Shown here: piece by piece, positions 1 through 12,011 of the stretch | Numbering within the stretch: the stretch's first letter is position 1 | Layout of the letters: each line of letters opens with the position of its first letter | Assembly: GCA_002900995.3 (NCBI GenBank) | Contig: CM035307.1 | Location: 3,100,001 to 3,164,000 of the forward strand | Reading direction: 5' to 3' | Origin: Ganoderma boninense | Lineage: Eukaryota; Basidiomycota; Agaricomycetes; Polyporales; Polyporaceae | DNA length: 64,000 nucleotides | The notes under the pieces: generated by a model | Told to the model about the DNA's origin: nothing | Databases searched by the model: none | What the model saw: the letters and a program-made list of their open reading frames with translations, nothing else | Translations under genes and position numbers: made by a program

Positions 1-3000
1 AGGCATCACTGAGATGGAGGACGTAGGCAAGTTCGTTATGCAGATGGTCTTGCAATGGAAGAAGTGAGAGACTGCCGAAACATTGCTGTGCGCGTTTGCT
101 GACCACGCATCAGGGCTGACGAGTTCTACGTCGAGACGCTCAAGGACAAGTCTGATGCACAGACGCTATTGGAAGAGATTGAGGTGGCGAAGCTCAATCA
201 TCCTACTGCTCGCCAAGACTCCAGCTTCATGTCTCGGGCGAGCGCTCTCAGCAAACGGCTACTGCTTCGGGGTAATCCGTCATTTTCCCCGTTATTCCCG
301 AAGCCGGAACACCATCACTTCCCCGAGCAGTCGGCATGCACGGATGTCATCGTGGACCAGCTCTCCTCCGAAGCAGCCTCAGCGCTACACCAGGTGAAGA
401 AGGCGGAAGCTTGTGCACGAGAGTATCGTGCGTCCCTAGAGGCCGTGAAGAATGTCGAGACAACTTGCAAGGCAGCTGCCGACTTGTCTACTAAGTTCCT
501 CTCCCTCATTGATCGTATGGAGAACGGCATACCGACCTCGAGCGGTGACGGTACTCCTCCAAATCTGTCCACGGAAGATTGTCTCGACTCTACACATCAC
601 TCGGTATTCTTGTCCCTATTCCCGTCCGTCCTCCAGGAACTGCAACAGGCGAATGACGAGTCCGGGCCGCTTCTATCCAAAGCTCGGGTTGCCCTGCTTC
701 ATCTGAACTTCCCCGGCGTCGATGCCCAGTTCAAGTCGGACTCCGCCGCAGCCGTCGATGCGCTCGAGGCTACTTGCGCTGCCGCTGCCAAAGCCAAAGA
801 TCTCGTGTCCACGCGGATTTTCACCCTGACGCAGGTTCGCAAAGTCTGGTCTGCTATGGATAGACTCTTCCACGAGACGGACGATGCCAGAGGCGAGATC
901 GTTGACGCCATGTCTCGTCAGATGTGGCGGCAACAGGTCCGTCACGATGCTCCGCCTACACCCGAGAGCCCCGCGGCGACTCTTCCCGTCGTTTGCACTT
1001 CGCCAACGCATGTGACTGAGCAGTTGGCGCAATACAAGTGCAGCTCATTCAGAATGTTTCTATCCCTCTATCCACCTTGACTCCTTCGCTAAGCCCCGCG
1101 CTAAGCGAGTATCTCGCTCGCTCGTCCTCCGCGCTTGAAGCATTTCTCAATGCCACCAATGACACGGCGCGGTTCTGGGAGGTGGTCCAGCAGCAGGCAA
1201 CCATGATGGGTACGGTCCGAGACGAAGTCCATTCGTTCCAAATCCTCATTGAAGACCTCAAGGTGCGCTACGACAAGGGTGCCCAGGACATCTTCGCTGG
1301 GTCGCTCGACGTGGATGCCATCGCGGAGACCGAGCTGACTTTAGCCGGCGAGTTGACTTCTGCGAAGTCCACCATCCAATTCTTCTTGGATGAGCTCCCA
1401 AGGCGCATTCCATTCGTCGGGGAGGCCAAGATCGCTGGTCTGGTTGAACGGGGTCCGCCAAAGCGTCGGATATCTCTCCCTGGCTCGTTCAGCTTGGAGA
1501 CAATCCAACAGGCCGCGCAGCCAAGCCTCCCGTTCGACCCCATTGCACTCGACAAGGGCGTCCGCACCGATGCGAATACATACAGCATGATGCTTTCGGC
1601 GCGATCAAGGCGCTAGAGTCTCGGGCTGATTACTTCCAGCTTGCGAAGAAGGCTCATGCAGTCGACGTTGTCCTCACTACGCTCACAGAACGTCTCAGTC
1701 ATGGCAGCGATGCTGTCTCATCCATCCACTCGGCGCTTGCTCAGGGCGAGGAAAGGCTATCCTCCGACCGCCTCTCGGAACTTGTGTCCAACCTGGAGGA
1801 TGCTGTCAAGACCCATAGTGCGTCTATCGAGCGTGCGCTCTCCCCCGTTCGCGAGGCTCTGCAGAGCCTCCGCTCCACCTCAGGTGTCTCCGAGACCAGT
1901 GCACGGGACGCGGTGGTCTTGACACGACAGAAAGCAGTCGAGAACGCCGAATCGCAGTTCAGCTCGTGGAAGCACACCGCTGCGAGTCTGAAGCAGCAAC
2001 TGGCAGATGCACGCAGGGCCGAGCTTCACCGTGTGGCGGAGGAGACGAGATTACGCGAAGAACAAGAGCGCCTGGAAGCCGAGGCCGAAGCACTTCGTGC
2101 GCGCGAACAGGCCGCCGCTGCTGAGGCGGCGCGGCTGGCCGAGCTGGAGCAGGCGAGGATCGAGCGTGAGAAGGCCGACGCGGAGGAAAGGGAGAGGAGG
2201 GAGCGTGAGCGTGCAGAGGCGGAGGAGAGGGAGAGGTTGGAGCGGATCGCACGTGAGAAGACAGAGGAGGAGGAGCGTGAGAGGCGGGCTAGGCAGGAGG
2301 AGGAGGAGCGAATGAGGCGTCTGCAGGCAGAGGCTGATGAGCGGGCTCAGAGGGAGAAGGCGGAGGCGGAGGAGAGGGCACAGCGTGCGCAGGCGGAAGC
2401 AGAGGAGAGGGCGCGGCGCGAGCAAGCGGACGCAGAGGAGAGGGCTCGCCGTGCGAAAGAGGAAGCAGAGGAGAGGGAGCGTCGCGAGAAAGCGGAGGCT
2501 GAGGAACGAGCGCGGCGTGAGGCGGAGGAGAAGGCACGGCGTGAGGCTGAGGAGAAGGCACGGCGCGAGGCTGAGGAGACGGCGCGCCGTGAGATGGAGG
2601 AGAGGGCGAGGCTGGAGAGGGAGCGTCTCGAGCAGGAGAGGCTGGAAAGGGAGCGGACAGAGAAGGAGAGGATTGAACGAGAGAGGTTGGAGAGGGAGAG
2701 GGCTGAAGCTGAGGAGAGGGAAAGGCGCGAACGCCAGGAGGCTGCTGAACGTGCCGCACGCGAGGAGCTGGAGAGGCGGAAACTGGAGGCTTTGCGTCTT
2801 GCCGAGGAGTCTACGATTGTCGACAGTCCTTTGGACGCCGTCGCTGAGGTCAGTTTCAGCCATGGTGACAACGACGGTGAGTCCAGCGTGATGCATAAAC
2901 ACAATGCCTTTATTGACCCTATATTCTTCAGACGTATTTGGCGTGCGGGCAGCATCCTCCGGGCTAAGCTCCGAAATGAGTGATCTCAGTGCGCGCATAT

Positions 3001-4875
3001 TCGCTTTCAGGAAAAGGCTTCGGTCTATCGGAATCAACGATGCCGCTAGACCCGGCTCAAGGTCAAGCGGCGAACTACCCACAGATGATACTCGAAAAAC
3101 CATGGCCAAAGCTTTCTCAGCTCTTTCTGGTGACGTGGCGAAGCTCCCTCGTACCGTATCCGACGAGCCAGTCGTCAACACAGATCTTCGTTCTCTGCGA
3201 AGAGAGTTGGAGTTGTCGAAGGAGCTATTGGCGAGGGTCAATCAACTCGCTGATTTCTCGGTCTTGCTTCACGATTGCGACGAGGCCCTCAGTGATCTGC
3301 TCGAGCATATCGACAGTTACCCCTCGCCTCCATTCGGTCCTCTGTCAGCGCCCCATCAGTCGGACACTTCGTTGACCCCAGAAGAGCAACTCTCTGCCCG
3401 GCTTACCTTCACCCGCGATGTTCTCTCCCGCATGAAGACGCTTGCACGTGCTCTTTCGGACGACAAACGCGTACCAACAGAGCACGAGCGCATCTTGCAG
3501 ACCTGGTCAGAGCTGGAGGCAATGGCACTCGACCGAATCAATGGTCAGAAATCCCGCCCTTCAAGCGTGATCAGTTCGGGACGTAGCAGCCGCGCATCGG
3601 TCATCAAGAGCTCCTCGCACGCGCATAAGCCCACAGACAGCCCACGGGTACGTGCAAGTTTGGATTCCAGGCCACGGCATAGTCTGGACAAGAAAAGCAG
3701 CTTCTCCAAGCTCTCGGCTTCTCCCAAGTTCCTCACTCCACCCGTTCCCAGTCCCGCTGCACGCCGCGCCATTTCGGGCTCTTCGGCTAGCACATCGGCA
3801 TCTACACGTAGTTCAAGTCGGTTGTCCATTGCCTCTTCAGTACGCTCAGTGTCTGGACCGAGTTCGGCCGCTAGTGGTTCGTTGTACGGAACGACGTTCT
3901 CGTCTAGACAGCGGACCAACAGCACAACCTCCAACAGTTCACTTGCGACTCCGCCGATGCCGAAGCGTCCTATACCCTTGCCGTCGACCAGTTCCGGAGC
4001 TCGTCCTCGGGCTCAGACGGCTACTCGAGCAAGCTCTCCGGCGCACTCAGACGCAGGACGCTCCACGGGACGGTCTAGTCTCAATCTTCCGCGAGCCCCT
4101 ACGACACATTCGACATGGGGCAGGGCGCCACGATTGTCTTTCCCAGCGCAACAACACAAGTCGCCTCCTTCACGAATCCCTACGGCCAAGGCAAGAAAGC
4201 CATATATTGCAAATCCGAAGAACAAGTTGGATGTTGCTGTCGGGGACGTCGTGAACAAGCTCCCCGTTGATATTAAGGTCGAGCTCGTTGCGGACACATG
4301 GAAGGACCAGAGCGGGAAATACTGGATCGGCGACGGAGAGCCGAAGCTTTGTTTCTGTCGTATTTTGCGGTCTCAGACCGTCATGGTCCGGGTCGGTGGC
4401 GGGTGGCAAGAGCTATCCAGGTAACATTCAGCGCGCTATTGGATACAACACTGATGCTGACGAAGACTGCACAGGTTTATCAAAGGATCACTTCGCAGAC
4501 GCATTCAGACTGCTTTCGCTGCCAGAAAATTCCCCGCCGCGGATGGGCTCAAAGGAGGAGCAATGGATCAACTCGTCGACGCTTGGACAAGCCGCAGTAA
4601 TCATGTCTCCACCAAGGCCACCAAAGACTCCAGAACCAAAGGATCCTTATCTACCATCGTTTGCTCTCTCCACTCCAAGTGGAAAGAGCCCGCAGTCGCT
4701 CAAGACCTCTCCCTCTCCGGGTTCTCCGCTACAAGCCTTGCAATTCATTCGGCGCGCAGAGATGGCGGATTTGTCGTACCGTCCGGAGACGCCAACACGA
4801 TCCACGCGGAGTGGGACCTCGTCGGTGTTGAACACCCCTTCACGCCACTTTCCACAGCCTGTGTGGCGACCATGA
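1..4875 (+). CDS. GAR (Gas2-related) domain coiled-coil protein, 5' partial
   Basis: Large cytoskeletal protein whose start lies left of the window. The segment ending near 63 joins 114 across a 50-nt intron (64-113). A serine/alanine-rich helical region follows, then from about 2050 to 2800 a long E/R-rich heptad coiled coil, then an intron at 2877-2931, then a Ser-rich basic linker. A GAR domain at about 4213-4420 contains WKDQSGKYWIGDGEPKLCF and VMVRVGGGWQEL; GAR domains bind microtubules. An intron at 4421-4474 precedes the tail. Reading frames break near 1036 (or a 53-nt intron 991-1043), near 1584 (TACAG where TACCAG would keep frame) and near 4485 (AAAGG where AAAG would continue as KDHFADAFR). 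After the last shift the tail is Pro/Ser-rich and stops at 4875; without it, the frame runs to 4934. The GAR assignment is firm and the exact protein ends are not. Confidence 0.8.
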
Positions 4876-4934
4876 ATCTGACTATGAACTTATTTCTCGC
4901 ACCTTGTGTTGTCTACCACGAGCCCCACAGTTAG

Positions 4935-5365
4935 CATTGCTCTGCATCGTCATCATACCATCCCCATTCTTATTACCGTCCTCATGAACTTCCTGGGTTA
5001 TCAACACTGCATCATCGCTTGCACGGACTGTTGTTGTGGATAGAAATAGAAGGGATGAGGTGTGGACAAGATGTGGAGTATCGTGCGTGATCTTTTTTCG
5101 AGACGATATTTAATGACGTTGATGTTGTTAGCTTGTACTCCTCGCTTGGATTATGACTGTTTCACGCCATATTAATGCAGTACCCACTACTTTACCTTCG
5201 GACATATTCCATGACTAGTTGGAACCAATTGGGATCTCTAGTGCACGTCTTCGATCACGTGTGTGGCGGTATGGTTTGTCGAGAGCTGTCACGGTTCCGT
5301 ATTCGCTTTTGCCTGAGCTCGTCTTTCCTCCCCGCCACTACCTCCAACTAACCTCTACTCTTCTA
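4935..5365. other. Intergenic, 3' end of GAR gene and promoter of HEI10-like gene
   Basis: No gene seen. A CCAAT motif lies at about 5224-5228 and a CACGTG palindrome at 5256-5261, roughly 105 bp upstream of the next start codon. Both are plausible promoter elements, but this is inference. Confidence 0.4.
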
Positions 5366-7277
5366 ATGGATAATCTGCGCTGCAACAGGCTCACTTGTCG
5401 ACGGGCCTTGAGCGACAAAGCGGTCGTGGTGAGCTCTTAAATCAGTCGACGTGTCTGGATACTTTGATCTGACTTTTCCAAGACAACTTGTAGGTCCCAA
5501 AATCGCTTTCCAGAGTATTAAGTAGCCTTCTCTGAAATCCGGGCGGGATAAAGGCTCTCATATATTTTGTGGTGAGCAGCTATTGTGACTGGGATACAAT
5601 ATGCTAAGCGGCACCCAGTGGACTGCGCGAACGAACTATTCAACACTTCACGCTTATGTCCTGGTGAGTTGGGCGACTTCTGTCATCGAACGCGACGTCA
5701 ACAGGCCCCATCTGTTGGAAAGCTTGCGAAACATCCTTGACAGAACCGTAAGTCTGCACCAATTGTTTTATGGAAGTCTGGCTGAACCACCGAAAACGTT
5801 CTCAGAGACGATGTTGTGGTATGACTTGCTAGTACCTTCTTCTTGGTCCCTGTGTTGAACGTTTTATCAGGTTTCCTCCTTGCACCCCTCCAATGACTAC
5901 AAAACCGTGTGTAGACCCGCATATATGCGGCTTGTGTCCGACCATGACGTTTCCTTAAGTCTGTGTTGTCTGGCTTGAACCCGACCACTATCTTGGAGAT
6001 ATGCAGCAGGTGAGTACATAATGCGCTGTGTTCCGGGCTGAATGAAAACACCTCAACGTCACAAACAAATAGAGCACTATCGTTCTGGCAATACCAGCTA
6101 CACCAGGAATAGTAAGCGCTTCTCAGCTGAAAACGGTCGAAGAGGAAGCTGAATGCTTCAAGCTCCTTCCAGCAAGCATTGTACAAGAGTGTCGCCGAAA
6201 AGAATGCGCAGCTGGAAAAGAGGTTGGAAAATGTGATCAGAGAAGGTCAGTCTATCCTGCATATATCTCTGTTCTCTGGCCTGAACGCGGATGTTTTTGC
6301 AGCGAATGGGGAGCTCAGCCTTCTCACGAACAAGGTGTCAGGTGCGCAGGCAGTCCGGCTCCGGTTCTCTATTCTTGATCGTCGTCACAGGTCTGGAGCG
6401 GGACCTAGAGATGGAACGCCGGAAGTCGGCTAGTCTCCAAGATACACTCAAAGAACATGAGAAGGAATACCAGAAGCTTAAGGTCGCTGCGACGGACATT
6501 CAACTATGTTGTCTGCTGACGGCCTCATAGACGCAGTACGACAAATTGAAGCGCAAGGCCCTCCTTGGTGGGACCGCAGGGAGCAAGGACGGCCTTATGC
6601 CCCTCAGCAATCTACACATTCCACATTCCCGATCGCCAGGAAGATGCGACTCGGTTGAAGCAGGGTCCAGCGTTTGCGGGGGGAATAGGCGGCCCCGCAG
6701 GTGTCGACGTTGGCGCAGTCGTCGGTAATATGGAAGCTGCAGGGGTATGACGTTCCCCTGCGCAGTGCCCCAAGACATGGGCCTGAGCGACCGTCCTTGA
6801 CTCCTTGCAGATTCAGCGCACACCCATTGTCAATCGTACGATGGTCGGTGGCCCGATAGGCATGCAAACTACTGCTACCGCAACTTGGAGACAACCGCAG
6901 CCCGCTACCCATGTTCGGGAAAGACAAGCGGCGCAGCGTCAGCCGTTCAGCGCCATGGAAGGATCGTACAGGACCAGCGTGAGCACAACTCGCTCGGAGA
7001 AGTCGGACAGCACGGCGGAAGTCGAGAATCTCCTTGCACAAACCGGTCGATACGCCCATGGGCGGAACCCAAACGCACAGTGGTCAGGCAATATGCTGCA
7101 AAGCCACACGGCGCACTCCACGCCGGCGCGAGTTTCAACGGCGCAAGCTGCAACTCGAGGTAATGTGTCAGCACCGCGGTTCGCACACTCACCAGCTGTA
7201 ACATGTGCCTAGGTTTCGCCCAGCCTTCCAACAAGCGCGTTGGAAAGTTCAAACCAGCGGGAATGCCCATGGGATAA
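5366..7277 (+). CDS. HEI10/CCNB1IP1/Zip3-like RING E3 ligase (meiotic crossover factor)
   Basis: The spliced N-terminus gives a RING finger: CNRLTC, then TTCSHIFC, VDCANELF, and LCP joined to ACETSLTEP. This is the layout of HEI10/CCNB1IP1, a SUMO/ubiquitin ligase that marks crossover sites on synapsed chromosomes. Next come SLHPSNDYKT, the conserved SRALSFWQYQLHQE helix, and a coiled coil (KNAQLEKRLENVIRE to EYQKLKTQYDKLKRK). A disordered tail ends VGKFKPAGMPMG. Inferred exons: 5366-5428, 5483-5489 (7 nt), 5554-5571, 5619-5663, 5723-5747, 5806-5818, 5871-5906, 5960-6009, 6073-6111, 6163-6245, 6303-6341, 6391-6482, 6531-6744, 6811-7159, 7213-7277. Several acceptors are AAG. Within 6568-6610 the frame moves by one, from an extra A or a 40-nt intron. 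The family call rests on the RING and helix motifs and is confident. Confidence 0.82.
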
Positions 7278-7753
7278 GATGAGCTCAGTGGAACTTTCAA
7301 GTCAGTCGTGTCACAGCACAGTCTGTCTAAAGTGGAGACGAAGTATCCTGTCTGTGTACTTCTAATGGATGGATTCTCGTATGCACTAGTGGTACATTGA
7401 AACGAGCGCGGTATGTATACATTATCTGACGTGTAGCAGTTATGTAGCGTAAGAGGAGTAGTCCGTATGGTGGCATGCAATCAACGTAAAATGGAAAGCG
7501 TCGAACAGAGGCGTGAGTAGGATTCAACGACGGTCGGTCAGTCTGCGACGGGGACGGAGATATCGAAGAGAAATAACGTTTCAGTGTACATGGTGGAAGA
7601 TTACGACAGATCGTCGCGGCAAAGCCAAGTCAGTCAGGCCAAGTCAAGTCAAATCCGGGGCAAAGAGGAGCAGGAGGAGGAAAAGCCAGGAAAAACGAAT
7701 GTACCCAAGCATCGGTCCTTAAACCGTTTAAACGTACAGGGGAAGGAGAGGTT
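7278..7753. other. Intergenic between convergent genes
   Basis: Holds the 3' ends of the HEI10-like gene (plus) and the CUE-like gene (minus). No gene or repeat recognised. Confidence 0.4.
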
Positions 7754-10700
7754 TTAGTCTCTCCGCAGTGTTCCATTCTTCTCGTCCTCGAGGTATTGCC
7801 CGATCGCGAGGATGTCCTCGCCCGCACGCCGCAGGTACCCCGCCAAGACGGAGCGCTCCGCGTGCGGGAGCAGGTCTGCGAGCTTGCTCACCTGCCGGTC
7901 GAAGTTTGGGTCCGCGTGCGTCATCCCCGAGTGCGCGGAGTGGACGTGGTTCGTGTTTGCAGGGATGACGGACATGTGTCCCTGCCGCGACCGCGTAAAG
8001 AGGGACGGCCGGCGCACCATGTTGACGCTCTGCCGCTTGCTGCCGTTGTTGTTGCTGGTCGGGGCTGACTGCTGGGGCATGGCTATCTGCGGTGGGCTGG
8101 GCGTCACCCGAGGCGGGCTCGGTGTGGGCGAGACCGACAGGACGCCAGGGCCGACCGAGTACGTCTTCGCGCGCTTGATATATCCCGGAGCGGCGCGGGG
8201 ACCACCTGGTATTGAGGGCGGGGCGAGTTGCATAGTAGGCCGGGCGGGGGTCGGCTGTGAGAGGGAGGACGCGATGGCTTGCGGACGGTGTTTGCTGAGG
8301 ACCTTCGTAGGGGACTGCGGGCCGGAGAGGAGGCTTCCCTTCTCCTTCCGGATGCTTGTCTTCCGGCCGAGCGACGCGAAGAAACCTGTTCCGGAGCCTT
8401 TTGTTCCGGGGAGGGGTATCTGGAGCGCCTTGGTGGGAGACAGGATCAGTGTAGAGGACCGCGCAGGCGCGCGTTGCAGCTGCACTTGAGCGAGAGAGGG
8501 GTAGGGCAGTGCAGGCGGCGAGGAGGGGAGAGTATCGGTGGGCCGCGTCGACAAGTCTGTTGCCGTGTACGCGTCTGAGCGGATGGGGAACGTCATATCG
8601 GACGCTAAGGACCCGTGCGAGACGTGCCGCATGCCTGGGGGCATGCCGCCAAACTCCACCGGCAGCGGGTGCATTGGCTGGGCTGCAGTGCCCTGCGACT
8701 GCGTGCGAGGATGCGAAACTAGGAAGCAAGGGTGTCAAGCGCATAACGCCCGAAACCTAGTAAGCGAACTTACCTGAATTGCGACCTTGCGATGCAAGCC
8801 ACTCCCGAAGACCACAATCGTACGTTGAGAGCTCGTTGATCTTCATCGCATATCCCTTCGCACGTTCCCTGGGGCTTCTGAGGATCACAATCTCCGCGGC
8901 GCTCATCGCGGGTGGCCAAGGATGCGAGTATTTCACTTTCGGGATCACTCGTCGTCGGGGCGGGGATTCGACGTGCACAGGCGGGTGTTGGTCGTCATGC
9001 GATGGCGGGCACAGTGGAGATAGTGAACGTCGGGGGTCGGGACTTGGACTGGTCGAGCGCTTGCTCGACCTGGACGACCTGGATGGAGTGCGCGGCAGCG
9101 AGGAGAAGCGTTTGAGGTTGGTGATCACCTTGAACGCGCTCGGTGCGAGCGACGAGCTCGGCTTATCGTCGTCGGAGCCACCGCGGATGCTCTTGGGCGG
9201 CAGTGAGGGTAGGTAGGAGACACTGGACGAAGTCGACGCTGCGGAGATGGATGATGGAGAGCGGGAGGCAGGTAACTTGGCCGCCTTGCCGTTTGACGAC
9301 GAGTCGCCGAGAGCTAACTCTTGACTGAGACTCACCCAGCTGCTCTCTCGACGCAACTCCATGGCAGGGCGATAGTCGCCAGACAATCTCTCGTAATCCG
9401 ATTCTTCCTGCTCGACGACTAGGGCAGGACGTGTGTCCGGAGGTGGAGAGCCGGGCCTATGTCTCTCCTCGGAAATGGGCGATGGTGACCTCGTCCGGGT
9501 GAACGGCTTGCCTGGAGGAATGGAGATGATCTTCGAGGGAGGAAACGCGCCTTCACGTATATGTAGGGGCTTAGAAGAGACGAGTTTTACCGAGGGCCTG
9601 CGAAGGTTTTAAGTACTGGACAGGTCAATGGAATGGCATGAAACACCACGCACCCCGATTCTTCCGTGTATGCAGACTCCTCACTGCATCGGGTGTCCTG
9701 AGTGGTGTCAGGGTGGCAGGGTGGTGACTCGCCACTGAGCCTCTTGTCCACCTCGGGCGGTGTCCTGGCAGCGAGTTTGGCAGACACGGACTGCGGAAGC
9801 TGCAAGGCTTCCTTGATCGCATCTATGTCCCTGCGTGCATTGTTGGGCAAGGGCGTGTGGAATCGAGGCGGGCGCGGCGGAGCAGAGGTGGTTGTGCTGT
9901 CCCTGTCGAAGATGGATCGAGGGGGTGGTGGTAAGGGACCGGCGGTCGCATGCACACCAGGTTGATAGAGCAGATACGGTGACGTTGACGACGAAGAAGC
10001 ATGGGACTCGCGAGATGGACGCGCGGGAGCTTTGGGCTGCACGGACGGGGACCCACGAGTGGCTGCGGACACGTTTGTTGCCGTTCCCCGCACGGAGTGG
10101 CTTTGTAGCATTGTCGGGGAAAGTCCCACGATGACGGGGCCGACGACGGGCTGGCTTATATCCTTGCCTTCACCAATGGCGGGCGTGGCGATCCCATCTT
10201 CCATACCAAAGATCGGCGTCGAGAGCAGGCGCTGGTGTGGGGAGTGGAACGCAGTGCTGCTAGCGTCCGACAGCTCTGGGGTGGTGCCGCCCGGAGAGGG
10301 TGGGCGGCTCTTGGCGGGAGTTTGGAAGAGAGGGATGCCGAGGCCTTCGTTCTGTGCGTAGATGTGGTAGTCGTCGGAGAAGGTGGGACTGGCGGGGCCC
10401 AGGCTCTCAGAGGCGGAGGAGGCAGAGGTGAGGCTGCCAACGATGCCGACGTCGCGAGAGGACTTGTGATGGAGGCGTGATCTGGGCCCTGGGATGGGGG
10501 CGGCCTCGGAGGCAGAGCGGGTGTGGGTGGGGACGAAAGCGTGCAGGGGCGGGGCGGAGCTGGCTGTGGAGACGGGGGCGGTGGAAGGGGGGGTGAGGTC
10601 GGTGTAGGACTTGGGAGACGCGTCGGGAGGCGCGACAAGCGCTAGACCGCCAATGTGCAGGCCGCGCCGCGAAAAGAGCGTGCCTGTTCCGGACGAAGGG

Positions 10701-11446
10701 CCCATGCCGTCGCTGCCGCTGCGGCCACCGGACAAAGAGCAAGATACAGAAACAAGCGACTTGCCCTCGCCTTCCGCCCCTCTGCTCCTTTTACGCCCTA
10801 TCGACAGCGGCGCCACGCTCGCATCTCGGTCCATTTCCACAATGGCCAGTCTCCTCCTGTCCGCACCGCCCTCCGACGGTGTACTTGTGCGCCGTGAGTG
10901 CCGGGCTATCCCACCTGCGGGCTGCCTGTCCGACCCGGCGCTTGTCCGGGACGTATGCTCCTGGGACGAGAGCGATGCTGCCGCGTGGGGAATAGCCTGC
11001 GTCGAGTGCAAGTCTGAGCCGGACTCGGAGTACTGCGACGAGTAGTCGGAATTCGAGGAGAACGTGGAGCCGCGTCTGAGGTGCCGTGCGGGGTTCTTCT
11101 TGGACATGAGCCGTGGATAACGAGCGTCGTCTTGTGGTTCGTGCCGTTCAAAATCGGAGACAGGTTCGTATTCGCCGTCCAACTCAGCCCACGCGTCCGT
11201 GTAGAAGGTGCGCCCAGCGTGCTCCGAGTGGTAATACGAGAGGATTTGATCCGTTTCGCGTCGAACAAGGGTGGGGCGGCGCGTCGGAGAGACTGGGGCT
11301 TCGAAGGAGATATGAAACGCCGCCTCAGACTTTACATTGCTTGGCCCAGGGGGAGAAGGAATAAGTAAGAACGTACTATCGTCCGCAGCCACTGCACTGC
11401 ACCCGCGGAGGGCGCCCGGCGAGGTCGGCACTGGAACAGCGCTCAT
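7754..11446 (-). CDS. Large disordered protein with CUE-like C-terminal helix bundle
   Basis: Starts at the ATG ending at 11446. Three blocks join through introns at 9598-9653 (56 nt, donor GTGCGT) and 8683-8773 (91 nt, donor GTAAGT). The protein is about 1180 residues and mostly Ser/Pro/Thr-rich and basic, with no catalytic motif. A conserved-looking island before the last intron contains VKYSHPWPPAMSAAEIVIL and a run ending LREWLASQGRN. The last 45 residues (LADLLPHAERSVLAGYLRR, then EDILAIGQYLEDEKNG) have the spacing of a CUE/UBA ubiquitin-binding fold. Function is unknown; ubiquitin-linked scaffolding is a guess from that fold. It lies in tandem with LEU1 but nothing ties the two functionally. 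Confidence 0.7.
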
Positions 11447-12011
11447 CGTCGCTGCGTCGGTCGTCGAGTGGGAAACGGGAAGATGGGCTGGGGACTACGG
11501 AGTAACGGAGAGCGAGGCATGCAAGGTTTATGGGTCAACGTCCGCAAGAGCGCGATGGGCTGCCGTATGCAGGGGACGCCGCAACGCCCCTATACGTGAG
11601 TCGCGACAGTCACCCCGTCGCTGCGCCTTGGACATCCTGTTGCCTTCTCCACTTCTCCACGTGTTGGATCCCACCGTCATCGCCCTCCCGCCCGAGCCCA
11701 ACCCGAGCCCGCCCATTTTTGGCATGGCCGAGGCCCTCTCACCTCAATCTCAGCAATGACGTCCTTTGCGCGCTCGGAAGGCTGTCTTCTAGCCGTCGCG
11801 CACAACGTCCGTATCCAAGCTTCGTCCCATGCATGCATCTACCGTCCTACAAAAATTGTTACATCTAGACCATGAGCCTTAACCTTGACACCGAGCGGTG
11901 GCGGCGACATGAGTATACCGACCGCCCCGCTGTTTAATCGAAAACACGTAACATCGGGAGCGCTCTTCGGCCCTCACCCCAGCGTCCCATTCTTCCCGCC
12001 ATGCTCCCGTC
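11447..12011. other. Intergenic, promoter of CUE-like gene and 3' end of LEU1
   Basis: About 565 bp between two minus-strand genes. No gene or clear motif recognised. Confidence 0.4.

Noticed and set aside
991..1043. A 53-nt intron in the GAR gene
   Set aside because: GT-AG and phase fit, but it would remove a natural-looking HVTEQLAQYK stretch. A missing A near 1036 explains the frame equally well, so this is left open and not asserted.
2051..3241. 396-residue minus-strand open frame opposite the coiled coil
   Set aside because: Leu/Pro-rich low-complexity shadow of the E/R-rich coding strand, with no domain.
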